Shown here one piece after another: positions 1 to 8,600 of a DNA stretch of 14,965 bases (position 1 is the stretch's first letter; every line of letters begins with the position of its first letter). Where the stretch lies: the NCBI GenBank assembly GCA_027004335.1, contig JALTID010000025.1, forward strand, positions 1-14,965. The letters are read 5' to 3'. Made by a program: the position numbers and the translations under genes. Source of the stretch: a bacterium (GTDB taxonomy: Bacteria; JALSQH01). The notes beneath the pieces were generated by a model, which was not told where the DNA came from, did no database searches, and worked only from the letters and a program-made list of their open reading frames with translations.

Positions 1-2
1 TG

Positions 3-461
3 AAAATCTTCAGACCATCTTTAGATGGCAAAGAAGTTTTCAAGGATTTCATATCAAGACTGGAAGAATCAATGAGATTGAGGGAAGATGTGTATGTGTT
101 CAGTCTCATAGTGGATAAGCTGGCAAATAAACTTGAAGACCCATCTTCTATAAACACAGGATTTAATATAATTCTCAAAGGGCTAACAGATTTTATAGGA
201 TACTTTCAATCCCTCGCGTTCAAATCTGTCAGATTTAGTGATAATGAAAAATTTGTTGAATTCTTTGAATGGTTCGGAAAGCAGGATTGGGGAAACATGC
301 TTAATGAAAAGACTCTTCCTCCAGAGGTAATTGAGTATCTGAAGGGATTCAAAATCTTCCTTGATACCATTCTAATCCAGATTGGAAATAGAACAGAATT
401 ACAAAACATTCCCTTTGACAAAGATCAGGCTGAAATTATTTTAAAACAATTTATTTATTAA
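3..461 (+). CDS. Unrecognised protein, 3' end only
   Basis: The reading frame is open from the left edge of the window to a TAA at 459-461, giving 152 visible residues. The ATG at 72 is in frame but is probably internal, because the codons before it continue with similar amino-acid composition. The visible part is rich in charged and aliphatic residues, looks mainly helical, and shows no signal peptide, membrane segment or cysteines. I do not recognise a family. It ends 18 bases before the malic enzyme gene on the same strand, so the two are probably co-transcribed. It looks cytosolic, but no function can be given. Confidence 0.7.
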   Translation, partial: KIFRPSLDGKEVFKDFISRLEESMRLREDVYVFSLIVDKLANKLEDPSSINTGFNIILKGLTDFIGYFQSLAFKSVRFSDNEKFVEFFEWFGKQDWGNMLNEKTLPPEVIEYLKGFKIFLDTILIQIGNRTELQNIPFDKDQAEIILKQFIY

Positions 462-479
462 AATTAACAGGGAGGAAAA

Positions 480-2753
480 ATGCTAAGGGCAAAGGTAAGG
501 AAAGAAGAAGTCTTAGAATATCATTCAAGGGGGCGAAAAGGGAAACTTGAAGTGGTTCTCTCCAAGCCATGTCTCACACAGAGAGATCTTTCTATGGCTT
601 ATACCCCGGGTGTTGCTCATGTATGCAGGGAAATAGAAAAAGATCCTCATCTTGTTTATGAATACACAATCAAAGGGAATCTCGTAGCAGTCATAAGCAA
701 TGCCACCGCGGTGCTGGGACTTGGAGATATCGGTCCTCTGGCAGGAAAACCAGTGATGGAAGGTAAGGCTGTTCTCTTCAAAAGATTCGCAGACATTGAT
801 GTTTTTGATATTGAAGTTAATGAAAAAGACCCTGATAAGGTTATCGAGATCATTAAAGCAATTGCACCCACCTTTGGAGGAATAAATCTTGAAGATATTA
901 AGGCTCCAGAATGTTTCTATATTGAGGAGAAACTAAAAGAACTTTTAGATATCCCAGTATTCCACGATGATCAGCATGGTGCTGCCGTTATCACTACTGC
1001 AGCTCTCCTCAATGCTCTGGAAATTCAGGGGAAAGATATTAGAAACATAAAGGTGGTTATGTCTGGAGCAGGGGCTGCAGGAATAGCTATTGCGAAAATG
1101 TTTGTAGCGACCGGGGTTAAAAAATCTAATATAATAATGTCTGACATCAATGGCGTGGTTTATAAGGGTAGAACCAAGGGAATGAACAAGTACTTGGAAG
1201 AATTTGCGGTTGAAACAGATAAAAGAACCCTTGCTGAAGCTATGGTAGGTGCAGATGTTTTTGTGGGAGTTTCAGTTGGAGGAATCGTTACTCCAGAAAT
1301 GGTTAAAACTATGGCACCAAAGCCGATCATTTTTGCTTTGGCAAATCCAGATCCCGAGATCCCCTATGATGAAGCAAAAAGAGCTGTTCCTGACGCCGTT
1401 GTTGCCACAGGAAGGAGCGATTTTCCAAACCAGGTTAACAATGTTCTGGGATTCCCTTTTATTTTCAGGGGCGCACTGGATGTAAGGGCGAAAACCATCA
1501 ATGAAAAAATGGAACTTGCAGCAGCAAAAGCACTGGCAGATCTTGCTAAAGAAGATGTTCCGGAAAGTGTGTTAAAAGCTTATGGAAACATCAAACTAAG
1601 ATTCGGACCTGACTATATAATACCCAAACCTTTTGATCCGAGAGTCCTTCTCTGGGTTGCCCCAGCGGTGGCAAAGGCAGCAATAGAATCAGGAGTTGCA
1701 AGAAAAAAAATTAAAGATTTTGAAAAATATAAAGAACATCTTGAAACATTATTAAGCCCCGCCAAAGAGATAATGAGATGGACCATAAACAAGGCAAAAG
1801 GAATAAAGAAGAAGAGGATCGTCTTCACAGAGGGGGATAATGAGGAGATCCTCAAAGCTATCCAGATAATTGTTGATGAAAATATTGCACACCCCGTTCT
1901 CTTAGGAAGAAGAAGAAAAATAAAAAATATGCTAAAAGAAATGGGGCTTGAAATAGAAGATAAAATCACTCTTATAAATCCAGAAAAGAGTGAAAAACTG
2001 GATGAATATGCTGAAGAACTATTTAAAATGAGGAACAGGAAAGGAATGACCCTCTCTGAAGCATACAGAGTTCTACAGGCCCCCAATGTTTTTGGAGCCA
2101 TGATGGTTCGTATGGGTGATGCTGAGGGTATAATTACAGGGGAAAATATGTTCTACCCTGAAGCTATAAGGCCCCTTTTGAGAATAATAGGCAAGGAAAA
2201 AAATAGAAAAATTATAGCAGGATTGTACATGCTTGTTCTGAAGGATAAGATTCTATTTTTTGCCGATGCTACTATCAACATAGAACCTGGTCCAGAAGAA
2301 TTAGCCGACATTGCCATAATGACAGCAGACACAGCAAGATGGTTTAACATTGAACCCCATGTAGCCATGCTGAGTTTCTCAAATTTCGGGAGCAATCAGC
2401 ATCCATTAGCTGTAAAAGTAAAAAAAGCAGTGGAAATAGTTAGAAACAGCAGACCTGATATTGAAATTGATGGAGAAATGCAGTTAGATCCCGCCGTAGT
2501 AGAGGAAATAAGAAAGGAGCTTTTCCCCTTTTCATTTTTAAAACATAATGCGAATGTTCTTATCTTTCCTGGACTTGAAGCTGGAAACATCGCCTACAAG
2601 ATTCTCTGGAGATTAGGAGGAGCGGAGGCTATTGGACCCATACTTATGGGCATGGCGAAACCTGCAAATGTTCTTCAGAGAGGAGCCTCGGTAAATGAAA
2701 TCGTCAATTTAACCGCTCTTACAGTCCTGGCAATTGCAGAAGAGGAAGCTTAA
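480..2753 (+). CDS. maeB: NADP-type malic enzyme with C-terminal phosphotransacetylase-like domain
   Basis: Oxidative decarboxylation of malate to pyruvate and CO2 with NAD(P)H formation, in the cytosol. The 757-aa length matches the MaeB-type two-domain family. Residues 1 to about 405 are the malic enzyme. Visible landmarks are YTPGVA (Tyr41), [14 protein letters not shown] with the likely catalytic Lys96, [11 protein letters not shown] with metal ligands Glu138/Asp139, FHDDQHG with Asp164, and the nucleotide-binding GAGAAG at 196-201. From about residue 428 to the end is a phosphate acetyltransferase-like domain. In characterised MaeB enzymes this domain is regulatory, responding to acetyl-CoA, rather than catalytic. 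The ATG at 480 is preceded by GGAGG at 471-475, a rather short 4-base spacing. The inter-domain linker contains a run of eight A. The stop codon interlocks with that of convergent ssb. Confidence 0.95.
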   Translation: MLRAKVRKEEVLEYHSRGRKGKLEVVLSKPCLTQRDLSMAYTPGVAHVCREIEKDPHLVYEYTIKGNLVAVISNATAVLGLGDIGPLAGKPVMEGKAVLFKRFADIDVFDIEVNEKDPDKVIEIIKAIAPTFGGINLEDIKAPECFYIEEKLKELLDIPVFHDDQHGAAVITTAALLNALEIQGKDIRNIKVVMSGAGAAGIAIAKMFVATGVKKSNIIMSDINGVVYKGRTKGMNKYLEEFAVETDKRTLAEAMVGADVFVGVSVGGIVTPEMVKTMAPKPIIFALANPDPEIPYDEAKRAVPDAVVATGRSDFPNQVNNVLGFPFIFRGALDVRAKTINEKMELAAAKALADLAKEDVPESVLKAYGNIKLRFGPDYIIPKPFDPRVLLWVAPAVAKAAIESGVARKKIKDFEKYKEHLETLLSPAKEIMRWTINKAKGIKKKRIVFTEGDNEEILKAIQIIVDENIAHPVLLGRRRKIKNMLKEMGLEIEDKITLINPEKSEKLDEYAEELFKMRNRKGMTLSEAYRVLQAPNVFGAMMVRMGDAEGIITGENMFYPEAIRPLLRIIGKEKNRKIIAGLYMLVLKDKILFFADATINIEPGPEELADIAIMTADTARWFNIEPHVAMLSFSNFGSNQHPLAVKVKKAVEIVRNSRPDIEIDGEMQLDPAVVEEIRKELFPFSFLKHNANVLIFPGLEAGNIAYKILWRLGGAEAIGPILMGMAKPANVLQRGASVNEIVNLTALTVLAIAEEEA

Positions 2754-3196
2754 AAGGGTACATCATCCTCACTATCGGGTGGAGGCGAGTCAAGAAAAGC
2801 AGAACTTTCATCTGGAGACGATATTTCCTCAGGAACATCAGCAGAAACTACATTCTCCCCTTTGGGGGAAAGTATAACTATTTCTCTGGCTACAATTTCC
2901 ACACTGTTTCTGGTCTCACCATTTTTATTTACCCACTGCCTATTGGCTAATCTCCCCAAAATGTAAATCTTTGTCCCCTTCGTAAGATACTGCTGGGCAA
3001 ATTCAGCCAGCTTGCCCCATGCTACAATCCTGTGCCATGTGGTGGATTCCTTTCTATCACCACTGGCATTTATCCATTGCTCATTGGTTGCCACACTTAG
3101 ATTCGCAACCATTTTTCCATCTCTTGTATAGCGGATATCCGGATCTCTCCCCAAATTACCAATCAAAAACACTCTGTTAACGCTACCTCTACCCAT
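2750..3196 (-). CDS. ssb: Single-stranded DNA-binding protein
   Basis: Binds single-stranded DNA during replication, repair and recombination. The 148-aa protein begins [19 protein letters not shown], a typical SSB N-terminus, and continues through an OB-fold (for example [15 protein letters not shown] and KIYILGRL). After a short Ser/Pro/Glu/Asp-rich linker it ends in the acidic tip SEDDVPF, the conserved tail that recruits partner proteins. The start at 3196 was chosen because SSB homology begins there and AGGAGG (3208-3203 on this strand) sits 6 bases upstream. A longer in-frame extension to 3457 would read through the promoter and into the Nudix gene, and it has no SSB-like sequence. The gene is alone on its strand and divergent from the Nudix gene. 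Confidence 0.96.
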   Translation of the reverse strand: MGRGSVNRVFLIGNLGRDPDIRYTRDGKMVANLSVATNEQWINASGDRKESTTWHRIVAWGKLAEFAQQYLTKGTKIYILGRLANRQWVNKNGETRNSVEIVAREIVILSPKGENVVSADVPEEISSPDESSAFLDSPPPDSEDDVPF

Positions 3197-3211
3197 TAAA
3201 AACCTCCTGAA

Positions 3212-3240
3212 TTGAAAATAAACTCTGTTAATATTATAAT
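3212..3240 (+). promoter_or_regulatory. Predicted Nudix-gene promoter, sigma70-like
   Basis: TTGAAA at 3212-3217 and TATAAT at 3235-3240 are separated by exactly 17 bases, a near-consensus housekeeping promoter. The predicted transcription start is at 3247-3248, which coincides with the GTG start codon of the Nudix gene. The TTG that could be read as an upstream start codon is therefore more likely the first half of the -35 box. Confidence 0.65.
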
Positions 3241-3260
3241 AAGTTTTGTGGAGGAAACAA
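3233..3260 (-). promoter_or_regulatory. Predicted ssb promoter
   Basis: On the minus strand a perfect TATAAT lies at 3238-3233, with a weak -35-like TTGTTT at 3260-3255 (16-base spacer). The expected start near 3226 gives ssb a leader of about 30 bases containing its Shine-Dalgarno sequence. The -10 box shares four base pairs with the -10 box of the divergent Nudix promoter. Confidence 0.6.
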
Positions 3261-3676
3261 AGAAATATAGGAATCCTGTTCCAACCGTGGATATTATAGT
3301 TCAATACAAGGGTAAAATTGTTCTTATCAGCAGAAAAAATCCTCCCTATGGATGGGCCATCCCTGGAGGATTTGTTGAATATGGAGAAAGCCTTGAAGAA
3401 GCAGCAGCAAGAGAAGCACAAGAAGAAACAAGTCTGAAAATCAGATTGGTAGAACAATTCAGAGTTTATTCAAGACCGGACAGGGATCCAAGACAACACA
3501 CCATCACAACAGTTTTCATCGCGGAAGGGGAGGGGATCCCAAAGGCTGCAGATGACGCAGCTGAGATAGGCCTATTTACAGAAGAAGATATCCCAGAAGA
3601 TATAGTATTTGACCATAAAGAAATTCTCCAGGATTACTTCAACTATGTAAAAAGGGGAATTAGAAGAAAATTGTGA
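3248..3676 (+). CDS. Nudix hydrolase (ADP-ribose pyrophosphatase-like)
   Basis: Nudix enzymes hydrolyse nucleoside diphosphates linked to another moiety, with a divalent metal, in the cytosol. The protein has 142 residues from the GTG at 3248. The segment [12 protein letters not shown] followed by [19 protein letters not shown] is typical of small ADP-ribose pyrophosphatase/NUDT-like members, but the substrate cannot be fixed from sequence. The Nudix box occupies residues 41-63: Gly41, Glu47, Arg55-Glu56 and Glu59-Glu60 are all present, while the usual Gly near its end is Ser62. A TTG at 3212 would add 12 residues but overlaps the -35 box and has no Shine-Dalgarno sequence. The GTG also lacks one and fits a leaderless start. 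Its TGA overlaps the GTG start of the AMMECR1-domain gene by 4 bases. Confidence 0.88.
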   Translation: MEETKKYRNPVPTVDIIVQYKGKIVLISRKNPPYGWAIPGGFVEYGESLEEAAAREAQEETSLKIRLVEQFRVYSRPDRDPRQHTITTVFIAEGEGIPKAADDAAEIGLFTEEDIPEDIVFDHKEILQDYFNYVKRGIRRKL

Positions 3677-4218
3677 TCACATTCCCAGAAACACTTCCTC
3701 TTAATCTTAAAGAAAAGGAGAAATTAATCAGGAAAATAGTGCTGGATTCATTAAGGAGTGCCGTGAATCTGAAGATCAGACCAGAATTTTATATAAAGGA
3801 TCCACTTTCGGAACTAAAGTCACCCCTCTTTATTAGGATCTTTAAAAAAGGGACATTAAGAGGAGAGATGGGAAAAATCTATAAACTTAACTCTATAGTT
3901 AAGGATATCTCTGAGTCTGTTGCGGGAGCTGCTCTACAGGATATCAGATTTCCACCAATCAAAAAGGAAGAAATTAAAGAGCTAAGGATAATTATACACT
4001 TCTTTTTAAGTTGTAAAAATTGTGAGAATTACGGGGTATACATTAGATATGATAAATACAGTTCCATTTTATTCCCATGGGAAAAAAAGAGTAATCAGCT
4101 GGAATCCAATCTTGACCTTGCATGTAAAAAAGCAGGGATACTTTCTCCCTGCTGGAGGAATATAGAAACTGAAATAGAAAAATTTCACACTGTATATTTA
4201 ACAATCACCGGAGAATAA
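3673..4218 (+). CDS. AMMECR1-domain protein, divergent
   Basis: A 181-aa protein of the AMMECR1 family, whose biochemical role is unsettled. Family landmarks in order are [17 protein letters not shown] (residues 51-67), aligning with the hallmark LRGCIG loop, then [18 protein letters not shown] (84-101) and [13 protein letters not shown] (149-161) near the C-terminus. The hallmark Cys is replaced by Glu65, so any chemistry depending on it is lost. Instead there is a CxxC pair at 114-117 and further Cys at 151 and 160. The GTG start at 3673 overlaps the Nudix stop (GTGA), implying translational coupling. The gene overlaps the convergent 486-aa gene by 14 bases. Its codons for residues 153-160 carry the inverted repeat that serves as a terminator on the other strand. 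Confidence 0.82.
   Translation: MITFPETLPLNLKEKEKLIRKIVLDSLRSAVNLKIRPEFYIKDPLSELKSPLFIRIFKKGTLRGEMGKIYKLNSIVKDISESVAGAALQDIRFPPIKKEEIKELRIIIHFFLSCKNCENYGVYIRYDKYSSILFPWEKKSNQLESNLDLACKKAGILSPCWRNIETEIEKFHTVYLTITGE
4126..4153 (-). terminator. Intrinsic terminator of the psd/surface-protein operon
   Basis: Read on the minus strand: AGCAGGGA, a 7-base loop, the exact complement TCCCTGCT, then a run of T (5 beyond the stem). It lies about 52 bases past the stop of the 486-aa gene and is embedded in the AMMECR1 coding sequence. On the plus strand the hairpin has no T tract after it, so it should act only on the minus-strand operon. Confidence 0.8.
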
Positions 4219-5665
4219 GATCCACTTCCTCCTCCCGGCCCGGCAATACCTCTACAACTTTAGAAACAAATTTATAGCCAGGAATCCACCCTTCGACAAT
4301 ATAAGTACCAGGTGGAAGTTTTAGAAATCCCCCGTTCTCTGATAGATGGTATTTCTTTATAAGCTGAGTCCCAGAGTAAATTTTGATTTCTCCCTCTATA
4401 GGCCGGAGCTTGCTATTAAAAATTTTTACTGTGAGAGTTCCTTCAAGGTATTTAATTCTTAAATGAACTTTTTTTATTTCTTTCTCATGAAGTTCTAAAA
4501 AAGCCTCTGTGGAGGTAAATTCTTTTAAGTTGGCTTTAATATAGTAAATTCCTGGCACCAGCTCAGCAACAAACCTGCCTTTTGAATCAGCCTTAACCTC
4601 TATATTTCCAGGCTTAATCATCACGGTAACATTTCCAATTGGAAAATCTGAGAAATTAGTGACCATTCCAACAATATATCCCTTTTCAAAGTCAATACAG
4701 GGATCTTTTGGGTCTCTTTTCTCCCGGGGAAGGAGATAATAATTTAGGCATCTCATATTAACCTGTCTGGGAGTTAATTTCTTCTTTACAATCTCAGGGG
4801 AAGATGAAGGAGTAGAGATAAAAGCAAATATCCTGTAAGATGGAGCCCCTACTCCTCTAGTAATCCCGGTCCCTGCTCCTATTCCCCACCTCAAATCACC
4901 TGTAAGAAAACTTGTAAGAAAATTTATTGCCATGGGATTTTGTGCCTCATTGTGAAAAGGCTTTCTTATGCCGGTAAGACCATTTATCTCCGCAGTAAAA
5001 GAGAGTTTTCCCCTTTTAGGAAATGTGAGGCCGAGAATATATTGAAGTTCATCATCTAAATTAAGATTCATTACTCTTTCTGCTGATTTTGCAACATAAG
5101 AAAGGTTCAAATAGAAATATGTCCGGGAAAGGAGAAAATCTGTTATACCTGAAAATTTAAATTCAAAGTTTGAACTCCCAAGGTAATACTGAGGAGAACC
5201 ACTGGGAACTATCATCTCTCCAAGCAAAGCAAATCCTGGATGAGAAGAAACAGGCAAGACTGAATATTTTAATCCAAATCTTACATTATTAAGTAGAGAA
5301 GTGGTTTCGTACAATCCATTTATAAAATCGGTTATCTTTACCATTGAATTCCATGGAAGAAGGAGATAAGTTTGAAATTTATAAGGAAGGTTAAGAGAAG
5401 CTCCAAAATATGTTGTAAAAAGATGTGGAATAACTGCAGAAATGTGTCTCCTGTCAGATCCAGCCATTAGAGGATCTTTCTCATACGACGCCATTACTAA
5501 CATATGTGATTTCCATATTCTCCCGGAGAAGGTGGAATAACTGGTTATTCCACCTTCAGGATCTATAGATGGATAAAAGGTAAGTACATCAAACCCTCCA
5601 GCAGGCAAATTCGCCACAGAGAAAATTAACAATCCTATGAGGAAAACCAAGTGCTTTTTTATCAT
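4205..5665 (-). CDS. Predicted outer-membrane barrel with two C-terminal Ig-like domains
   Basis: A 486-aa exported protein. Residues 1-22 form a signal peptide with likely cleavage after NLPA. Residues 25 to about 295 consist of alternating, aromatic-bounded beta-type segments resembling an outer-membrane barrel. The opening (FDVLTFYPSIDPEGG, and later DPLMA plus a lipid-facing LLLPW strand) recalls the barrels that in some myxobacterial-type proteins are fused to thrombospondin type-3 repeats and OmpA domains. A linker with two Cys (about 310-325) follows. Next come two small beta-sandwich domains, about 329-405 (carboxypeptidase regulatory-like, with VPGIYYIKANLKEF) and 406-486 (PEGA-like, with LPPGTYIVEGWIPGYKF). 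There is no OmpA peptidoglycan-binding domain. The ATG overlaps the giant gene's stop (ATGA). Inferred role: membrane partner or exporter of the giant surface protein. Confidence 0.7.
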   Translation of the reverse strand: MIKKHLVFLIGLLIFSVANLPAGGFDVLTFYPSIDPEGGITSYSTFSGRIWKSHMLVMASYEKDPLMAGSDRRHISAVIPHLFTTYFGASLNLPYKFQTYLLLPWNSMVKITDFINGLYETTSLLNNVRFGLKYSVLPVSSHPGFALLGEMIVPSGSPQYYLGSSNFEFKFSGITDFLLSRTYFYLNLSYVAKSAERVMNLNLDDELQYILGLTFPKRGKLSFTAEINGLTGIRKPFHNEAQNPMAINFLTSFLTGDLRWGIGAGTGITRGVGAPSYRIFAFISTPSSSPEIVKKKLTPRQVNMRCLNYYLLPREKRDPKDPCIDFEKGYIVGMVTNFSDFPIGNVTVMIKPGNIEVKADSKGRFVAELVPGIYYIKANLKEFTSTEAFLELHEKEIKKVHLRIKYLEGTLTVKIFNSKLRPIEGEIKIYSGTQLIKKYHLSENGGFLKLPPGTYIVEGWIPGYKFVSKVVEVLPGREEEVDLILR

Positions 5666-8600
5666 CTCCTCTTCTTCACAATTATAATAATAAATCCGAA
5701 TCCAAACAAGAGTAAGAAAACAGGATCAAAATCTTCCTGGTTTCCAGGCATAAAACTGCAACCTCCTCCACCGAAGAATTTATAATTACCAGGAATCTTT
5801 TTTCCCTTTATGCCAGATGAAGAAGGCTGGGATGGTTGTGGAGTTAAATCTCTGTAATCAGGGATTCCATCATGATCAGAATCTCCTGTACCTTCCTCTC
5901 CATCAGGAATTCCATTATTGTTGCTATCTGGGTCTCTGAAATCAGGAATTCCATCTCCATCAGAATCTATCGGGGGGGTAGTGAGATCTTTGTCACCAGC
6001 TTCCTCAGCATCACTGAGACCGTCATTATCTGAATCATGGTCAAGGTAATCAGGTATTCCATCTCCATCATTGTCATATTTCACTTCATATCCTTCATCA
6101 TGATTTGAAATGTAATCATGATCAAGATCTCCCAGTGGTCCATCTTCATCGTTAGCATCAAGATAATTTGGTATTCCGTCACCATCAATATCCCCTGTAC
6201 CTTCAACTAAATCACTTTTACCATCACCATCGGAATCTGAATCAAGATAATTGGGTATTCCATCTCTATCTACATCTCTATCAGGTACAGAATCACCATT
6301 TATATCTGTATTATTTTCTGTGTAGGTAGGTATGCCATCATTGTCATCATCAGTGTCAATAAAATCTGGTTTTGAATCACCATCATGATTCACCGGAGGA
6401 GTTGAAAGATCAGCATCACCAGCTTCTACACTGTCGGGGACAGAATCATTATCACTATCAAGATCCAGAAAATTGGGAGTGCCATCACTATCCGGATCAG
6501 AATAGCCCTCGTCAATATCGGCAATGGTATCATTATCTGAATCTTTATCCAGGTAATTGGGGATGCCATCATTATCTGCATCAGAGGCTGGAGTTGAGTA
6601 GGACTTATCTCCTGCTTCAATCTTATCTGGAATGTTATCATTATCAGAATCAGAATCAATTATATCTGGTGTCCCGTCTCCGTCAGAATCTACCGGATTC
6701 TTCAGATCCTGTGCTTCTTCATGATCAGAAATAAAGTCATTGTCACTATCAGTATCTCTGAAGTCAAATATTCCATCATTGTCGTGGTCTGCCACATCAG
6801 CAGTTGTTACATCTGGAGAATAGGATTCATAGAGATCACTTATTCCATCATTATCTGAATCATTGTCAAGAAAATCTGATCTCCCATCACCATCCGTATC
6901 AGGACCACATGTTGGATTTGTCACCTCCTCTGGCATGAAGTCTTCTTCTCTACCATCTGTTATATGGTCCCCATCGGTATCGGGATTGAGTATATCAGTA
7001 CCACAGTAGTATTCACCGTAGTTGTTAAATCCGTCTCCATCAAGATCATCAAGATCATCTCTTATACCATCTCCATCAGAATCTGGATTATTTTTATCCA
7101 GACCTGGAATAGAATCCTCATATAGGTCAGGCAGGTTATCTCCGTCAGAATCAACAATTTTATCATCTGAAGGATCCCTTGGGTTGGTACCCATCTGATT
7201 TTCAATATAGTCTGGAACTCCACCATTATCAGAATCTCTGTCAAGATAGTCGGGTATTCCGTCACCATCGGCATCTGCAGGGGTTCCATCGGGATTGAAA
7301 GGTCTTGCTTCTGTATAGTCGCAGATACCGTCATTGTCACTGTCTCTGTCTCTATAATCTGGTATCCTGTCACCATCAGAATCTACCGGAGGTGTTGCAA
7401 GGGTCCCATAGCCTACCTCTACATAATCGGAAATACCATCTCCATCACTGTCAGTATCAAGGGCATCAATAGTGGTATCAGTCACTCCCGGACAACTGCC
7501 AGTTGTAATATCTGAAGAGTAGGGATGATAGATATCTGGACCTACCTCCACAGGATCAGGGATAGTATCTCCATCACTATCTCTTAATGTTGGATCAGTT
7601 GTTGTAGTTACAACTTCAGTATAATCACTTAACCCATCACCATCCGTATCAGGGTTATATTTATCTGTACCATAAGTATCTTCATCTTTATTTAAAAGCG
7701 AATCATGATCAGGGTCACCAAGAGGGCCATCGCTATCATCCTTATCAAGAAAATTTGGAATCCCATCACCATCTATATCGCCTGTCCCCTCTATCTGGTC
7801 ACTTTTTTCATCACCATCTGAATCAAGGTCAAGATAATTTTTAATCCCGTCCCCATCTATATCCTGATCAGTGGCAGGATTTCCGTAAACTGAAGTGTTC
7901 ATCTCAACATAAGTGGAAATTCCATCATTGTCGTCATCTGCATCAAGAAAATCTGGTTTACCATCGTTGTCATGATCCCATGATGGAGGAGTTGTGGGAT
8001 CCATATCACCAGCCTCATAAGTATCAGTAAGAGAATCACCATCAGAATCAGTATCTCTAAAAGCAGGGATATTGTCACCATCGGGATCAGCAGTACCTTC
8101 ATTTTTATCTAAAATTGTGTCATTATCTGAGTCAGGATCCCTGAAATCTGGAATTCCATCATTATCTGTATCAACGGGAGGAGTTGAAAGAGAAGAATCA
8201 CCTGCCTCAACACTATCAGGTATACCATCATTATCAGAATCTGTATCAAGAGCATCAATTGTCCCATCTCCGTCTGTATCTGGTGGATTATTTAAATCTG
8301 GTAAAACTTCATCTCCATCACTTATTCCATCCCCATCAGTATCTGGATTCAATCTATCTGTGCCAATTCTATCTTCGACGAGATTAGGTATGCCATCACC
8401 ATCAATATCTGCTGGAAGTATTTGAATTGTGTGGAGTGGTGACTGGCTCTGTATTAACTCAACACTTTCATAAGAAAAAGTGTTTGTTATGGTTTCCCAA
8501 TTATTACCAGATACGACCCTGACAGAAAAAGCAAAAATATATGTCTCTCCTGATGTGATCTGTGAAACAGAGAAAGAAGGCCCATTGGAACTTGTATAGT

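Larger units (their letters stand above)
5848..8409 (-). repeat. Thrombospondin type-3 repeat array (coding)
   Basis: About 2.56 kb of short imperfect repeats encoding D-x-D-x-D-G-x-x-D units, residues 915-1768. Two unit types alternate. One is a plain DSDNDGIPDYLD-type unit of roughly 12-16 residues. The other is a longer unit with GTDxxNPDTDGDG, the bacterial TSP3 form, near 925, 1160 and 1360. A recurring spacer EAGDxxxxTPP appears five to six times. At the DNA level the array shows as repeated CCATC-ATTATC-GAATC-like words on the plus strand. It is coding and is not a CRISPR or satellite. Confidence 0.9.

Noticed and set aside
1613-2101. Antisense open frame of 162 aa inside maeB
   Set aside because: It runs opposite a fully conserved coding region and its hydrophobic Ser/Ile/Phe-rich composition is typical of antisense readings of Lys/Glu-rich genes.
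2862-2874. CCCC-TTT-GGGG inverted repeat in ssb as a terminator for maeB
   Set aside because: The stem is only about 5 bp and no T tract follows on the plus strand, so it is probably incidental to the ssb linker codons.
3212-3247. TTG start giving a 154-aa Nudix protein
   Set aside because: The TTG forms the -35 box of a near-consensus promoter, has no Shine-Dalgarno sequence, and the added residues lie before the conserved Nudix N-terminus.
3197-3457. Longer ssb reading frame starting at 3457
   Set aside because: The extra 87 residues do not resemble SSB, lie across both promoters and antisense to the Nudix gene, whereas a strong AGGAGG supports the start at 3196.
5848-8409. CRISPR-like or satellite-like short repeats
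   Set aside because: The spacing is irregular, the repeats keep the reading frame throughout, and they translate to DxDxDG calcium units.
6372-8425. Several plus-strand and frame-shifted minus-strand open frames in the repeat region
   Set aside because: They are low-complexity shadows of the TSP3 repeats, with biased His/Tyr/Gln or Ser/Pro composition and no ribosome binding sites.
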